Below, in pieces: positions 17,427-26,830 of a DNA stretch of 64,000 bases (positions within the stretch are counted from its first letter, which is position 1; every line of letters begins with the position of its first letter). Where the stretch lies: the NCBI RefSeq assembly GCF_035956715.1, contig NZ_CP108381.1, positions 5,984,001 through 6,048,000 of the forward strand. Direction: 5' to 3'. The notes under the pieces are model-generated. The model saw only the letters and a program-made list of their open reading frames with translations, ran no database searches and had not been told where the DNA came from. This DNA comes from Nocardia sp. NBC_01329. GTDB lineage: Bacteria > Actinomycetota > Actinomycetes > Mycobacteriales > Mycobacteriaceae. Position numbers and translations under genes: made by a program.

Positions 17427-17431
17427 GGCGA

Positions 17432-18457
17432 TCAGTCCCGATAGGCCGGCGGCGGGGGTCCGGGGGAGGGGCCGAGGGCCGACAGCCACTGGTTGTAGAG
17501 GCGGTTCCAGGTACCGTCCGCGCGGATACGGTCGAGGGTGCCGTTGACGAACCGCACCAGATCCTCGTCCCCCTTGGGGATGCCGATCCCGTACGGTTCC
17601 TCGCTGATACTCGGGCCCACCAGTTCGGTGTAGGGGTCCTGTTCGGCGATACCGGCCAGGATCGTGTCGTCGGTGCTCACCGCGTCGACCTGCCGTTGCT
17701 GCAGTACCACCAGACAGTCGGCCCAGGTGGGCACGGTGAGAACGGAAGCGTCCGGCTGGATCTGGCTGATACGTTCCAGCGAGGTGGTGTTGCGGATCGT
17801 GCACACCCGTTTGTTCGCCAGATCCTTCAGACTCCGGATCCCGGAGTCCTGCATCGCCAGTACTCGCTGATTTGCCTTCAGATACACGGTGGAGAAGGCG
17901 ATCCGTTCCAGTCGCGTGCAGGTGATGGTCATGGTCTTGACCACCATATCCACCCGGTGCTCGATCAGCGCCGCTTCGCGGTCCTCGGAACTCAGGCTGC
18001 GATACTCGATCCGCTCGGGGTCGCCGAACAGGTCCCGGGCCACCTCGCGGGCGATATCGGCGTCGAAACCGACGATCACACCGCTCTCCGGATCCCGGAA
18101 ACTGAACAGGTTGCTGCCGGTGTCCAAGCCGACCACCAGCCGGCCGCGGGCCCGGATCCGGTCCAGGGCCGGACCCCTCGCGCCCGGGCCGGTGGGGCGC
18201 AGACCTGCGGTCGGGTCACCACAGTCGGCGGGCTCGCGGGGGAGGGGTAGCGGACCGTCGGCCTCCATCGCCGTCGCCTGCGCGGGTAACGGTGGCGAGG
18301 CGTAGTCGCTGTGCGGGAGCTCGCTGTGCGGGCCCGGGCCGGTGGCGCAACCGGTAAGGAGTAGCGCGGTACACGCCACCCCGGCCAGCAGCCGCCACGA
18401 TCGCCACGCCCGCCGCCGGGGGGCCGCCGGTCGGGCCGGGTTTCGCGCAAACCTCAT
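17432..18457 (-). CDS. glnH: Amino-acid-binding lipoprotein of the PknG pathway
   Basis: The 341-residue lipoprotein has an Arg-rich n-region, a hydrophobic core and lipobox LLLTGC (Cys36). A family-3 solute-binding domain follows (LVVGLDTGSNLFSFRDPESG near residue 107, GFDADIAREVARDLFG, VSTDDTILAG). In M. tuberculosis GlnH binds aspartate or glutamate and signals through GlnX to PknG. The same gene order glnX-glnH-pknG is present here with an ATGA overlap to glnX. It ends in a short Pro-rich tail. Confidence 0.9.
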   Translation of the reverse strand: MRFARNPARPAAPRRRAWRSWRLLAGVACTALLLTGCATGPGPHSELPHSDYASPPLPAQATAMEADGPLPLPREPADCGDPTAGLRPTGPGARGPALDRIRARGRLVVGLDTGSNLFSFRDPESGVIVGFDADIAREVARDLFGDPERIEYRSLSSEDREAALIEHRVDMVVKTMTITCTRLERIAFSTVYLKANQRVLAMQDSGIRSLKDLANKRVCTIRNTTSLERISQIQPDASVLTVPTWADCLVVLQQRQVDAVSTDDTILAGIAEQDPYTELVGPSISEEPYGIGIPKGDEDLVRFVNGTLDRIRADGTWNRLYNQWLSALGPSPGPPPPAYRD

Positions 18458-19818
18458 CGATACTCCCGCAGTCTTGGCCAGATGCCGAAGGCGATATACG
18501 CCGCGGCGGCGATACCGAGGATCAACGCACCCGGCGCCAGATAGTCGAGTACCCGGGCGCTGTGGAAAATATTGCTGCGAAGTGTTTCCCGGTTCTCGGT
18601 GATACCGCTGCCCAGCGCCTTGTCCAGGGATTCCACATGGACGGTCGCGTTCTCGGCGCCGGGCGCGGTGGCGATTGTGGCCGCGCGGGCGAATTCCCCG
18701 CGGTTGAGTGCCTCGTTCATCCGCTGATGTGCGGCCAGCCAGTGCAGCAGGGCGGTGCGCGCGTCGACGGTGGCCCGGTCGGTATGACCGGCGAGCAATT
18801 CGTTGAGCCGGGTGATGTTGGCGTCGAAGGCGTGGTCGTAGTCGCCGGTGGCGTCCCGGCGCACCAGTTTCAGGGTCTCCGCCGAACGCGCCCGCTGTGC
18901 GAGGATCCGGCTCTCGGTGAGACGGGCGGCGGGCACCGTACCGTCGGCGCGCCCGCTGGACATCGCCACCGACGAAACCGATCCGGCGATCACGGTCCAC
19001 AACATGAGGATCATCAGCGCACCCGAAGCCAGTAGCAGGCCCGGGTTCAAGGTCCGATGCCAGCGCCGAGCCAGCAGCCGTTGCCCCCAGAAGAGCGCGA
19101 TCACGGTGATCACCAGCAGCATTATCGCGAACCACGGTGGCCGCACGTGCCGGTCCTGGGCGGTGTCCACCCCGGCCGCGCGCCGCACGTACAACTGTTC
19201 CGCCGCCGGTAGCAGCACCGTCTGCATATGCGACGACGCCTCGCTCAGATACGCCGCGCCGACAGGATGACCTTCGCGGTTGTTCGCGCGCGCGGTCTCC
19301 ACCAGGCCCGAGTACACGGGCAAGCCGGACCCGATCCCCATCCGTTGCTCGATGTCCCGCGCGTCGTCACCGGACAGCGTCACCAGGTCGGCTCCCGCTT
19401 CCCCCAGCGCCTGGCTGTAGCGGGAGCGCACCTGCTCGGGTTCCAGGCCGCCGGAGATGAACGCCGTGGCGGCGGCCGCATCGGCGACCGAGAGCGAGGT
19501 GTAGAGCCGATGTGCCGTGTTCGCATCGGGTTCGGTGTGGGCGAGCAGGATATCGAGATCGCGCTGGCGGTCGTGCACAGCACCCGCCGTGATCGCCCCC
19601 GATCCCACACACAGCACGACCAGTAGCAGGCCCACCCCGAGCAACCGCCCTGGCGACGATTGCGCGAACAGGCGTAACCGTGCCGGATTCAACCACTTCG
19701 AGGCCTGCGCGAACCGGGGGCGGACGATGCTCGCTCGCCCGGCGGCCGACGCCGGTTCCGGGTGGGCCGGGTCGGGTTCGGGTACCACCCGATCCACCGC
19801 CAACCGCGTCATGTCCAC
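18454..19818 (-). CDS. glnX: Membrane sensor of the GlnH-GlnX-PknG pathway
   Basis: The 454-residue protein has four hydrophobic helices (LLGVGLLLVVLCVGSGAIT near residue 58, AIMLLVITVIALFWG, GLLLASGALMILMLWTVIA and the C-terminal ALILGIAAAAYIAFGI) and two periplasmic helical modules, like a duplicated four-helix bundle sensor. It corresponds to Rv0412c, which relays amino-acid availability from GlnH to PknG. Its TGA overlaps the glnH ATG. The gene faces mutT3 across a 180-bp divergent region. Confidence 0.85.
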   Translation of the reverse strand: MDMTRLAVDRVVPEPDPAHPEPASAAGRASIVRPRFAQASKWLNPARLRLFAQSSPGRLLGVGLLLVVLCVGSGAITAGAVHDRQRDLDILLAHTEPDANTAHRLYTSLSVADAAAATAFISGGLEPEQVRSRYSQALGEAGADLVTLSGDDARDIEQRMGIGSGLPVYSGLVETARANNREGHPVGAAYLSEASSHMQTVLLPAAEQLYVRRAAGVDTAQDRHVRPPWFAIMLLVITVIALFWGQRLLARRWHRTLNPGLLLASGALMILMLWTVIAGSVSSVAMSSGRADGTVPAARLTESRILAQRARSAETLKLVRRDATGDYDHAFDANITRLNELLAGHTDRATVDARTALLHWLAAHQRMNEALNRGEFARAATIATAPGAENATVHVESLDKALGSGITENRETLRSNIFHSARVLDYLAPGALILGIAAAAYIAFGIWPRLREYR

Positions 19819-19998
19819 CCTCCAACTCTGGGCGCCGTGTGCGCTGTATCGCTTCGCCGGTGCCGCGCGAGATCACTCACACCGCGCCTATGAGCGTATT
19901 CGGTATTGTCCACGCGCGCGCCCCGGACCTCCACAACGCCTCATTCGCACCGTGTGGTGGGGCAGGATGGAGGCGACGGTCGACGAGGGTGGTGCGAG

Positions 19999-20754
19999 AT
20001 GCGTGGTGATGGTGACGGGTGGTCGATAAGCCCGGGTGGTGTGCGGCACTGGGGCCTGTTCGGTGCGGCTGGATTGCTGCTACGCGCCCCGCTCGGTACC
20101 GGTGGTTCGGCGGTGTTGCTACAGCATCGCGCCCTATGGAGCCATCAGGGCGGCACCTGGGCGCTGCCGGGCGGTGCGCGCGACAGCGACGAGACGGCGG
20201 TGCACGCGGCGGTCCGGGAAGCCGACGAGGAGGCCGGGATCAACGCCGCCGATATCCGGGTGCGCGCCGAACGGCTCACCGCCGCCGCCCCGAGCGGCTG
20301 GACCTACACCACCGTGATCGCCGATGCCGGTAAACCGCTGCCGGTACGCCCGAACATGGAGAGCGTGGAACTGGCCTGGGTTCCCGAGGACGAGGTGGAT
20401 CAGCGTCCACTGCATGCCGGTTTCGCGGACGCCTGGCCCGGCCTGCGGGCCACCTTCGCCCGGATGGACACCGATGAGTGCACACCGTCCGAAGCGGCGG
20501 AGTTGGTCGCGACCCTGCCGCGCACGGTCGACCTGGGTGAGGAATTCGTCTGGTTGCACGCCGAACCGGGCGGCCCGGGTGAGCGCGCGGTGCTGTTGAA
20601 CCCCCCATACCCTCCGGAGAATCCGGAGCCGAGCGGTTCCCCGAATCCGGTGGGCGGGGTGGGCGATCCGGGAGCGGGGCGCGGCGGAGCCGCCTCGGCG
20701 GATGCCCGGGTGCTGGGAATTCCGCGCAGCGCGGTGCTGGGATCCGGGGACTGA
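19999..20754 (+). CDS. mutT3: NUDIX hydrolase MutT3-like
   Basis: The 251-residue protein contains a complete Nudix box, GGARDSDETAVHAAVREADE followed by EAGI, matching GX5EX7REUXEEXGU. Mycobacterial MutT3 hydrolyses 8-oxo-dGTP class nucleotides to keep oxidised bases out of DNA. The position next to glnX matches M. tuberculosis. The ATG at 19999 starts at MRGDGDGWS; the C-terminal 70 residues are Pro/Gly-rich and atypical. It is followed after one base by the reductase gene, so the two are co-transcribed. Confidence 0.85.
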   Translation: MRGDGDGWSISPGGVRHWGLFGAAGLLLRAPLGTGGSAVLLQHRALWSHQGGTWALPGGARDSDETAVHAAVREADEEAGINAADIRVRAERLTAAAPSGWTYTTVIADAGKPLPVRPNMESVELAWVPEDEVDQRPLHAGFADAWPGLRATFARMDTDECTPSEAAELVATLPRTVDLGEEFVWLHAEPGGPGERAVLLNPPYPPENPEPSGSPNPVGGVGDPGAGRGGAASADARVLGIPRSAVLGSGD

Positions 20755-20755
20755 G

Positions 20756-21460
20756 ATGGATTTCGTCGCCGACGAAGCCCGGCGCGCGGGCCGCCCGTAT
20801 GTACTGCTGTCGGTCGCGATGAGTGTCGACGGCTATATCGACGATACGGAGCCCGAACGTCTGCTGCTGTCCAACGACGCCGATTTCGACCGCGTGGACG
20901 GGGTCCGGGCCTGGTCGGACGCCATCCTCGTCGGGGCCGAGACCGTCCGGCGCGACGATCCACGGCTGATCGTGCGGGACGAGTCGCGTCGCGCGGAGCG
21001 GGTCGCCGCGGGCCGGACGGAGTACCCCCGGAAGGTGACGGTCACCGCGAGCGGCGATCTGGATCCCGAGGCGCGTTTCTGGCGCTACGGCACCGCGGAA
21101 CACGCACCGCTCGTGTACACGAGCGAGGCCGGTGCGCGTCGGTTACGTGACCGTCTGTCCGAACCGGCCGAGATCGTGGTACTCGGCCCGGACCTGGAAT
21201 TCGGGCCGTTGCTCGATGATCTCGGTGCCCGGGGTATCGGGCGGCTGATGGTGGAGGGCGGTGGCCGGATCCATACCGCCTTCCTGGCCGGTGCCCTGGC
21301 CGACGAGCTCCGACTCGCCATCGGGCCTGCTCTCGTGGGCGACCCGGCCGCACCGCGTTTTCTGCACGCCGCCCGGTTCCCGGGTGGCTCCGTCCACCGG
21401 ATGCGACTGGTCGATATCGACCGGCTCGGTGATGTGGCAGTGTTGCGGTATCGACTCTAG
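20756..21460 (+). CDS. RibD C-terminal/dihydrofolate-reductase-like reductase
   Basis: The 234-residue protein has the RibD-C fold signature: RPYVLLSVAMSVDGYIDD, DAILVGAETVRRDDPRLIVR (NADPH loop) and RLMVEGGGRIHTAFL. In riboflavin synthesis this domain reduces the ribosyl side chain of the pyrimidine intermediate with NADPH. Here it is free-standing and followed, 71 bases on, by a separate deaminase gene of RibD-N type, so together they look like a split RibD. A role outside riboflavin, in modifying another nucleotide, cannot be excluded. Confidence 0.82.
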   Translation: MDFVADEARRAGRPYVLLSVAMSVDGYIDDTEPERLLLSNDADFDRVDGVRAWSDAILVGAETVRRDDPRLIVRDESRRAERVAAGRTEYPRKVTVTASGDLDPEARFWRYGTAEHAPLVYTSEAGARRLRDRLSEPAEIVVLGPDLEFGPLLDDLGARGIGRLMVEGGGRIHTAFLAGALADELRLAIGPALVGDPAAPRFLHAARFPGGSVHRMRLVDIDRLGDVAVLRYRL

Positions 21461-21510
21461 GCGTACCTCCGCTCCGGCCGTGCGCGGGCTGCGGACGGGC
21501 TACGCCCGAC
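21461..21510 (-). repeat. Dispersed intergenic repeat, copy 2
   Basis: This is the inverted counterpart of 1616-1669. It begins directly after the reductase stop codon and ends 21 bases before the deaminase start. The shared block includes GCAGCCCGCGCACGGCCGG on the minus strand, with the flanking GGGCGTAGCCC mini-hairpin. Confidence 0.7.
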
Positions 21511-21531
21511 AGTGCCCTCCAGGAGGCCCCG

Positions 21532-21984
21532 GTGCCCGCACTCGATCACCACTACTGGATGAACCGGGCGATCGATCTCTCCCGGCGGAGTCCGCAGGCA
21601 CCCGGTGCTTTCTCGGTGGGCGCGGTGATCGTCGCCGACGGTGTCGAGATCGCCACCGGTTACTCTCGGGAATCCGATCCGAAGGTGCACGCCGAGGAAT
21701 CCGCGCTGGACAAACTGAGTGCGGACGATCCACGGCTGCGGCAAGCCACCCTCTACAGCACCCTGGAGCCCTGTTCGGAGCGGGCGACCAAGACGCGGCT
21801 GCCGTGTACCGACCGGGTGCTCGCCGCCGGGATCCCGATGGTGGTGATCGCGTGGCGGGAGCCGTCCACCTTCGTCGAGAACTGTGTGGGGGTGGAGAAG
21901 TTGCGCGAGCGAGGTGTCCGCGTACTCGAACTTCCCGACCTGGCCGATGCCGCCATGGCGGTGAACCGGCATCTCGACCTGTAG
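21532..21984 (+). CDS. RibD N-terminal type cytidine/pyrimidine deaminase
   Basis: The 150-residue protein has the zinc deaminase motifs VHAEESALDKL (HAE) and LYSTLEPCSERATKTRLPC (PCx-n-C), as in the deaminase half of RibD. GTG 21532 has CAGGAGG upstream. It sits downstream of the reductase at 20756, in the same orientation, with a repeat between them. Together the two supply the activities of bifunctional RibD. Converges on dnaE. Confidence 0.82.
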   Translation: MPALDHHYWMNRAIDLSRRSPQAPGAFSVGAVIVADGVEIATGYSRESDPKVHAEESALDKLSADDPRLRQATLYSTLEPCSERATKTRLPCTDRVLAAGIPMVVIAWREPSTFVENCVGVEKLRERGVRVLELPDLADAAMAVNRHLDL

Positions 21985-22015
21985 GGCGCGATCGCGCACG
22001 GCGAGATGCGAGCCG

Positions 22016-25000
22016 TCACCGCAGGCAGGAGGGACCGAACAGGGCTTTCAGTTCGCCCATCAGCGCGGATGAGGCGGTCACCCGGAATCGGGGATCCAGG
22101 GCAAGCAGCCGGGGACCGCGAGCTCCGATCAGTTCGATCCGGAGATCGGTGGGGCCCGGATGACGTTGCAGGGTTTCGCGCAGGGCGCGGACCGTATGCG
22201 GGGTGCAGGCCGCCACGGTGAGGGCGAGAGTGAGGGGGCAACCGGCGGCCCCCGCGGTGAGGTCCGGGGTGCTCACCTGATCACCCAGCAGCGACTGCCG
22301 TCCGTCGCGGATGCTGACCGTCGCGGTGACCACCACGACGGCGTCCTCGGTGAGATAACCGGCGGCCGTGGCGTAGGCGGCGGGGAAGAAGAGGATCTCG
22401 GTACCGGCCTCCAGATCTTCCAGGCGGGTCACCGCCCAGGGGTCGCCTTTGCGGGTGACCCGGCGGTCCACCGCCGCGATGATTCCGGCCACTCGCACTC
22501 GGCGGCCGTGCGGTACGCGGCCGTCCAGCAGGGCGGCGATCGGAGTGTCGCCGGTGGCGGCGAGCGCGGTCGCGATCTCGTCGAGCGGATGCCCGGACAC
22601 GTAGAGCCCGAGCATCTCCCGTTCATAACCCAATCGTTCCCGGGTGTCCCATTCCTCTTCGGGTACGGGCAGATCGAAGAGGGACGCGTTCGTATCGGGA
22701 TCGGCGGTGGCGCCGGAGAAAAGATCGAACTGTCCACGCGCGGCGGCCTTCTTGGTGACCGTCACCGCATCGATCGCCTCGCCGTGGATCGAGAACAGAC
22801 CTTTGCGAGGGTGACCGAGTGATTCGAAGGCCCCGGCCTTGATCAGTGATTCGACCACCTTCCGGGTACACGCCACGCCGTCGGCCTTGGCCAGATAGTC
22901 GGAGAAGCCGGTGAACTCACCGGCCGACTCGCGTGCCCGGATCACTGCCCGCACCACCGGATCCCCGACATTGCGGACGGCCCCCAGCCCGAAGCGGATA
23001 TCGGATCCGACACTGGTGAACGTGGCCGCCGACTGGTTCACATCGGGCGGCAGCACTCGGATCCCGCGCTTCCGGCAATCGGCGAGATAGATCGCCGATT
23101 TGTCCTTGTCGTCGCCGACCGAGGTGAGCAGGGCTGCCATGAACTCGGCCGGATGGTTGGTCTTGAGGTAGGCGGTCCAGTACATCACCAGGCTGTAACC
23201 GGCGGCATGGGACTTGTTGTACGCGTAACCGGCGAAGGGCAGCACCGCCTCCCAGAGCGCGGTCACCGCCTCGTCGCGGTAGCCGTTGCCGCGCATACCG
23301 TCCCGGAAGTTCTCGAACTCCATGGCCAGCACTTCCGGTTTCTTCTTCCCCATCGCGCGGCGCAGCAGGTCGGCCTGGCCCAGGGAATAGCCGGCGACCT
23401 GCTGGGCGATTTGCATGATCTGCTCCTGATAGACGATCAGCGCGTAGGTCTCGGCGAGGATCTCGCGTAGTGGTTCGTCGAGTTCGGCATGGATCGGTGT
23501 CACCGCTTCCCGCCCGTTCTTGCGATCGGCGTAGGACCAGTGGGCCCCCACGCCCATCGGTCCGGGCCGATACAGCGCGTTGGAGGCCACCAGATCGTTG
23601 AACTCGGTGGGTGCCATGCGCAGCAGCAGTTCCCGCATACCGGCCGAATCCATTTGGAAGACTCCGAGATTGTCGCCACGCGCCAGCATGGCGTAGGTGG
23701 GTTCGTCGGCGAGGGCCAGCGTGTCCAGATCGATCTCGATCCCGCGGTTGGCACGGATATTGTCGAGGCAGTCGCCGATCACGGTCAGCGTTCGCAGCCC
23801 CAGGAAATCCATTTTGAGCAGGCCCACGGCCTCACACGACGGATAGTCCCAGCCGGTGATGATCGCGCCGTCCTGCGGCCGCTTCCACAGCGGCACGGTA
23901 TCGAGCAACGGTTCGCTGGACAGGATCACCGCGCAGGCGTGCACTCCGGCACCGCGGACCATCCCCTCGAGCCCGACCGCGGTGTCGTAGATCCGCCGCA
24001 TATCCGGATCGGACTCGATGAGGGCCCGCACCTCCGCGGCTTCGCCGTAGCGTTCGTGGGCGGGATCGGTGATTCCCGATACCGGAATATCCTTGGCGGC
24101 CATCGCGGGCGGCAGCGCCTTGGTGATCCGGTCGGCGAGCGCGAAGCCGGGCTGACCGAACTGCACGCGGGCGGCGTCCTTGATCGCCGCTTTGGTCTTG
24201 ATCGTGCCGAAGGTGATCACCTGGGCGACCTTGTCCGCGCCCCAGCGTTCGGTGGCGTAGCGGATCATCTCACCGCGCCGGCGGTCGTCGAAATCGATAT
24301 CGATATCGGGGGCCGACGGACGTTCGGGGTTGAGGAAGCGTTCGAACAGCAGTCCGTGTTCGATGGGATCGATATTGGTGATCGCCAGCGCGTAGGCGAC
24401 CAGCGACCCGGCCGCCGAACCGCGTCCGGGCCCGACCCGGATACCCGCCGTGCGCGCATACGCCACCAGATCGCCGACCACCAGGAAATAGGCGGGAAAA
24501 CCCTTGTCCCGGATGATGTCCAGCTCGTACTCCGCACGGTGTCGGTAGCCGTCCGCAACGCCGCCCGGGAAGCGCCGGCACAGGCCCGCGTCCACCTCGC
24601 GGCGCAGCCAACTGTCCTCGGTATGCCCGTCCGGGACGGGGAATACCGGCATCCGGTCGCGGAACTCCCAGATTTCGTCATAGGGTTCGATCCGTTCGGC
24701 CACCGCGAGTGTGGCATCGCAGGCTCCGGGTACTTCGTCGTCCCACAGGGCCCGCATCTCCGCCGGGGACCGGAGATGGAAACCGTCGCCGTCGAACCGG
24801 AACCGCGTCGGGTCCGACAGCGTCTTACCGGTCTGCACACACAGCATCGCCTCGTGCGCCGCCGCCTGCTGCCGTAGGACGTAGTGGCAGTCGTTGGTGG
24901 CCAGCGGTGTCAGCCCGGCCTTCGCGCCGATCGCGAGCAGATCCTCGCGGACTCGGCGTTCGATCGTCAGACCGTGATCCATCACCTCGAGGAAGAAGTT

Positions 25001-25555
25001 CTCCGGGCCGAAGATGTCACGCCAGCGACCCGCCGCCTCGTAGGCGGCGTCGAAATGTCCGAGTCGCAACCGGGTCTGGACCTCACCGGACGGGCAACCC
25101 GTGGTGGCCAGCACTCCCTCGGCGTGCTCGGCGATCAGTTCGGCGTCCATCCGGGGCCATTTCCCCAGCTGCCCTTCGAAGGATGCCCGCGACGACAGCC
25201 GGAACAGATTGCGCAGACCCATCGCGTTCGCGGCGAACAGCGTCATATGCAGGTACGCACCGGATCCCGACACATCGTCGGACTTCTGGCCGGGATCACC
25301 CCAGAACACTCGCTTGCCGGAAAACCGCGACTCGGGCGCGATATAGGCCTCGATCCCGATGATCGGTTTCACCGGCGATCGCCGTGACTCGCGGAAGAAC
25401 TCCGCCGCGCCGTACATATTGCCGTGATCGGTCATCCCGACGGCAGGCATCCCCAGCCGTTCGGCTTCGGCGAACAGCGGACCCACCTTAGCCATTCCGT
25501 CGAGCATCGAGTACTCGGTGTGGTTGTGCAGATGCACGAAAGACGTGTTCGTCAT
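22016..25555 (-). CDS. dnaE: DNA polymerase III alpha subunit (DnaE1 type)
   Basis: The 1179-residue protein has the PHP domain from its N-terminus (FVHLHNHTEYSMLDG), the polymerase core with the catalytic aspartates in APDIDIDFDDRRRGEMI, a helix-hairpin-helix region and an OB domain. The clamp-binding motif QFDLF lies in the linker and is characteristic of replicative DnaE1 rather than the mutagenic DnaE2. The ATG at 25555 gives a length close to the 1184 of M. tuberculosis DnaE1. From sequence alone I cannot say whether it is the only replicative copy. The neighbourhood (mutT3, riboflavin-like genes, a LysR gene) is not the one I associate with dnaE1 in mycobacteria, so a paralogue is possible. 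Confidence 0.9.
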   Translation of the reverse strand: MTNTSFVHLHNHTEYSMLDGMAKVGPLFAEAERLGMPAVGMTDHGNMYGAAEFFRESRRSPVKPIIGIEAYIAPESRFSGKRVFWGDPGQKSDDVSGSGAYLHMTLFAANAMGLRNLFRLSSRASFEGQLGKWPRMDAELIAEHAEGVLATTGCPSGEVQTRLRLGHFDAAYEAAGRWRDIFGPENFFLEVMDHGLTIERRVREDLLAIGAKAGLTPLATNDCHYVLRQQAAAHEAMLCVQTGKTLSDPTRFRFDGDGFHLRSPAEMRALWDDEVPGACDATLAVAERIEPYDEIWEFRDRMPVFPVPDGHTEDSWLRREVDAGLCRRFPGGVADGYRHRAEYELDIIRDKGFPAYFLVVGDLVAYARTAGIRVGPGRGSAAGSLVAYALAITNIDPIEHGLLFERFLNPERPSAPDIDIDFDDRRRGEMIRYATERWGADKVAQVITFGTIKTKAAIKDAARVQFGQPGFALADRITKALPPAMAAKDIPVSGITDPAHERYGEAAEVRALIESDPDMRRIYDTAVGLEGMVRGAGVHACAVILSSEPLLDTVPLWKRPQDGAIITGWDYPSCEAVGLLKMDFLGLRTLTVIGDCLDNIRANRGIEIDLDTLALADEPTYAMLARGDNLGVFQMDSAGMRELLLRMAPTEFNDLVASNALYRPGPMGVGAHWSYADRKNGREAVTPIHAELDEPLREILAETYALIVYQEQIMQIAQQVAGYSLGQADLLRRAMGKKKPEVLAMEFENFRDGMRGNGYRDEAVTALWEAVLPFAGYAYNKSHAAGYSLVMYWTAYLKTNHPAEFMAALLTSVGDDKDKSAIYLADCRKRGIRVLPPDVNQSAATFTSVGSDIRFGLGAVRNVGDPVVRAVIRARESAGEFTGFSDYLAKADGVACTRKVVESLIKAGAFESLGHPRKGLFSIHGEAIDAVTVTKKAAARGQFDLFSGATADPDTNASLFDLPVPEEEWDTRERLGYEREMLGLYVSGHPLDEIATALAATGDTPIAALLDGRVPHGRRVRVAGIIAAVDRRVTRKGDPWAVTRLEDLEAGTEILFFPAAYATAAGYLTEDAVVVVTATVSIRDGRQSLLGDQVSTPDLTAGAAGCPLTLALTVAACTPHTVRALRETLQRHPGPTDLRIELIGARGPRLLALDPRFRVTASSALMGELKALFGPSCLR

Positions 25556-25713
25556 CGATAACCCCGTGCCGTCGAACCGGTCCGCAGGCCGTCCGGTTGT
25601 CCATCCGGCCGGACCGATAAGGTCATTTCGGCTACATATGACCAGCTCATACGTATTGAGTCGAACAATCGGCACGAGGGTGGAGACAACCGTTGGATGT
25701 ATCAGGAGGTGGA

Positions 25714-26700
25714 GTGGGCGAGCTCGATCTGGCGACGGTGCGAGCCTTCGTCGCCGTCGCCGACGAAGGCCAGTTCAGCGCGGCAGCCGCACTGCTCGGG
25801 ATCAGCCAGCAGGCGGTGTCCAAGCGGATCGCGCGGCTGGAGAAGCAGCTCGGCCGCGACTTGTTCGATCGAGTGCCCACCGGTGCCACCCCGACAGCGG
25901 CCGCCGCCCGGTTCCTGCCGAACGCGCGTTCCCTGCTCGCCGTCGCCGATGAGGCCGTCGCCACGGTGGTGCGGCAGCCGCGACCATTGCGGGTCGCGGT
26001 CCTGGGCGAGCGGGCGACCGAGATGCGGGCCATGCGGTACTACCTCGGCCGCCACCCCGACCGCGATACCGAGATCGTGCTGACCAACGCGTTCGTCACC
26101 TCTCGCGACGCCCTGGTCGCCGGGCGGGTAGACGCGTCCTTCGCCCGCGCCCACGGCGGGCCCCGCGCCCTCCCGGCGCGGATCACTGCGATCCCGTTCC
26201 ATCTGGATCAGTTGCATCTGCTGGTCGGCAAGGGGCATCCGCTGGCCGGGCGGGCGGCGGTGACGCTCGGCGAACTGGCCGGCGTCACGGTGTGGGTGCC
26301 CGGGACGTCGGTGGAATCGGAATGGACCGACTACTACCGCGAACTGAGCCGGTACAGCGGAGTCGTGATCGACAGCAGTCGCCGAGCCGACATGTTCCCC
26401 GATATCGCCGGCGACCGCGGACCGGCCCCGATCGCGATGGTGATCGAGCACATCGCCGATTCGGACACGCTGGCGACCTTCAGCGCCGACGGTTTCGAAT
26501 CCCCGTGGCATCCGCATATCCGCCGGGTGCCCGTCGTAGACCCGACTCCGGCGTACCCGCACGCGTTGCTGTGGGACAGGACCGATCCGCATCCGGGTAT
26601 CGCGGACCTGGTCGCCTACTTTCGTGACAACTACAACCGCGATATCGCGCGCGACTGCTGGATCCCCGAGATCGACCGGCCCTTGTTCTTGCCCGCGTAG
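25714..26700 (+). CDS. LysR-family transcriptional regulator
   Basis: The 328-residue protein has an N-terminal winged helix-turn-helix ATVRAFVAVADEGQFSAAAA and GISQQAVSKRIARLEKQLG, then a substrate-binding-like effector domain. GTG 25714 (VGELDLAT) follows AGGAGG by four bases; a TTG at 25693 is a longer option. It is divergent from dnaE, 158 bp apart. The target is unknown; LysR proteins commonly act on the divergent neighbour, but control of dnaE would be surprising. Confidence 0.83.
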   Translation: MGELDLATVRAFVAVADEGQFSAAAALLGISQQAVSKRIARLEKQLGRDLFDRVPTGATPTAAAARFLPNARSLLAVADEAVATVVRQPRPLRVAVLGERATEMRAMRYYLGRHPDRDTEIVLTNAFVTSRDALVAGRVDASFARAHGGPRALPARITAIPFHLDQLHLLVGKGHPLAGRAAVTLGELAGVTVWVPGTSVESEWTDYYRELSRYSGVVIDSSRRADMFPDIAGDRGPAPIAMVIEHIADSDTLATFSADGFESPWHPHIRRVPVVDPTPAYPHALLWDRTDPHPGIADLVAYFRDNYNRDIARDCWIPEIDRPLFLPA

Positions 26701-26830
26701 CGGGGCCGGATGCGGCCGTCCCATCTCGTGGAATTGCCGTTCGGCCCAGTCGACCAGGCTGCGCATATGCGCGGCCAGCCTGCTCGCCGCCGCTGTCTCC
26801 GACTGGCTGGACCGCAACAGCCTCCGCTGA

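Noticed and set aside
17426..17804. Extension of pknG upstream to 17804
   Set aside because: That stretch is the glnH gene in another frame; the glnH motifs and the short gap to TTG 17426 argue for the shorter protein.
23489..24877. A 462-codon open frame on the plus strand inside dnaE
   Set aside because: It lies opposite conserved polymerase motifs, has His/Gly/Val-biased composition typical of antisense frames in GC-rich DNA and no family features.
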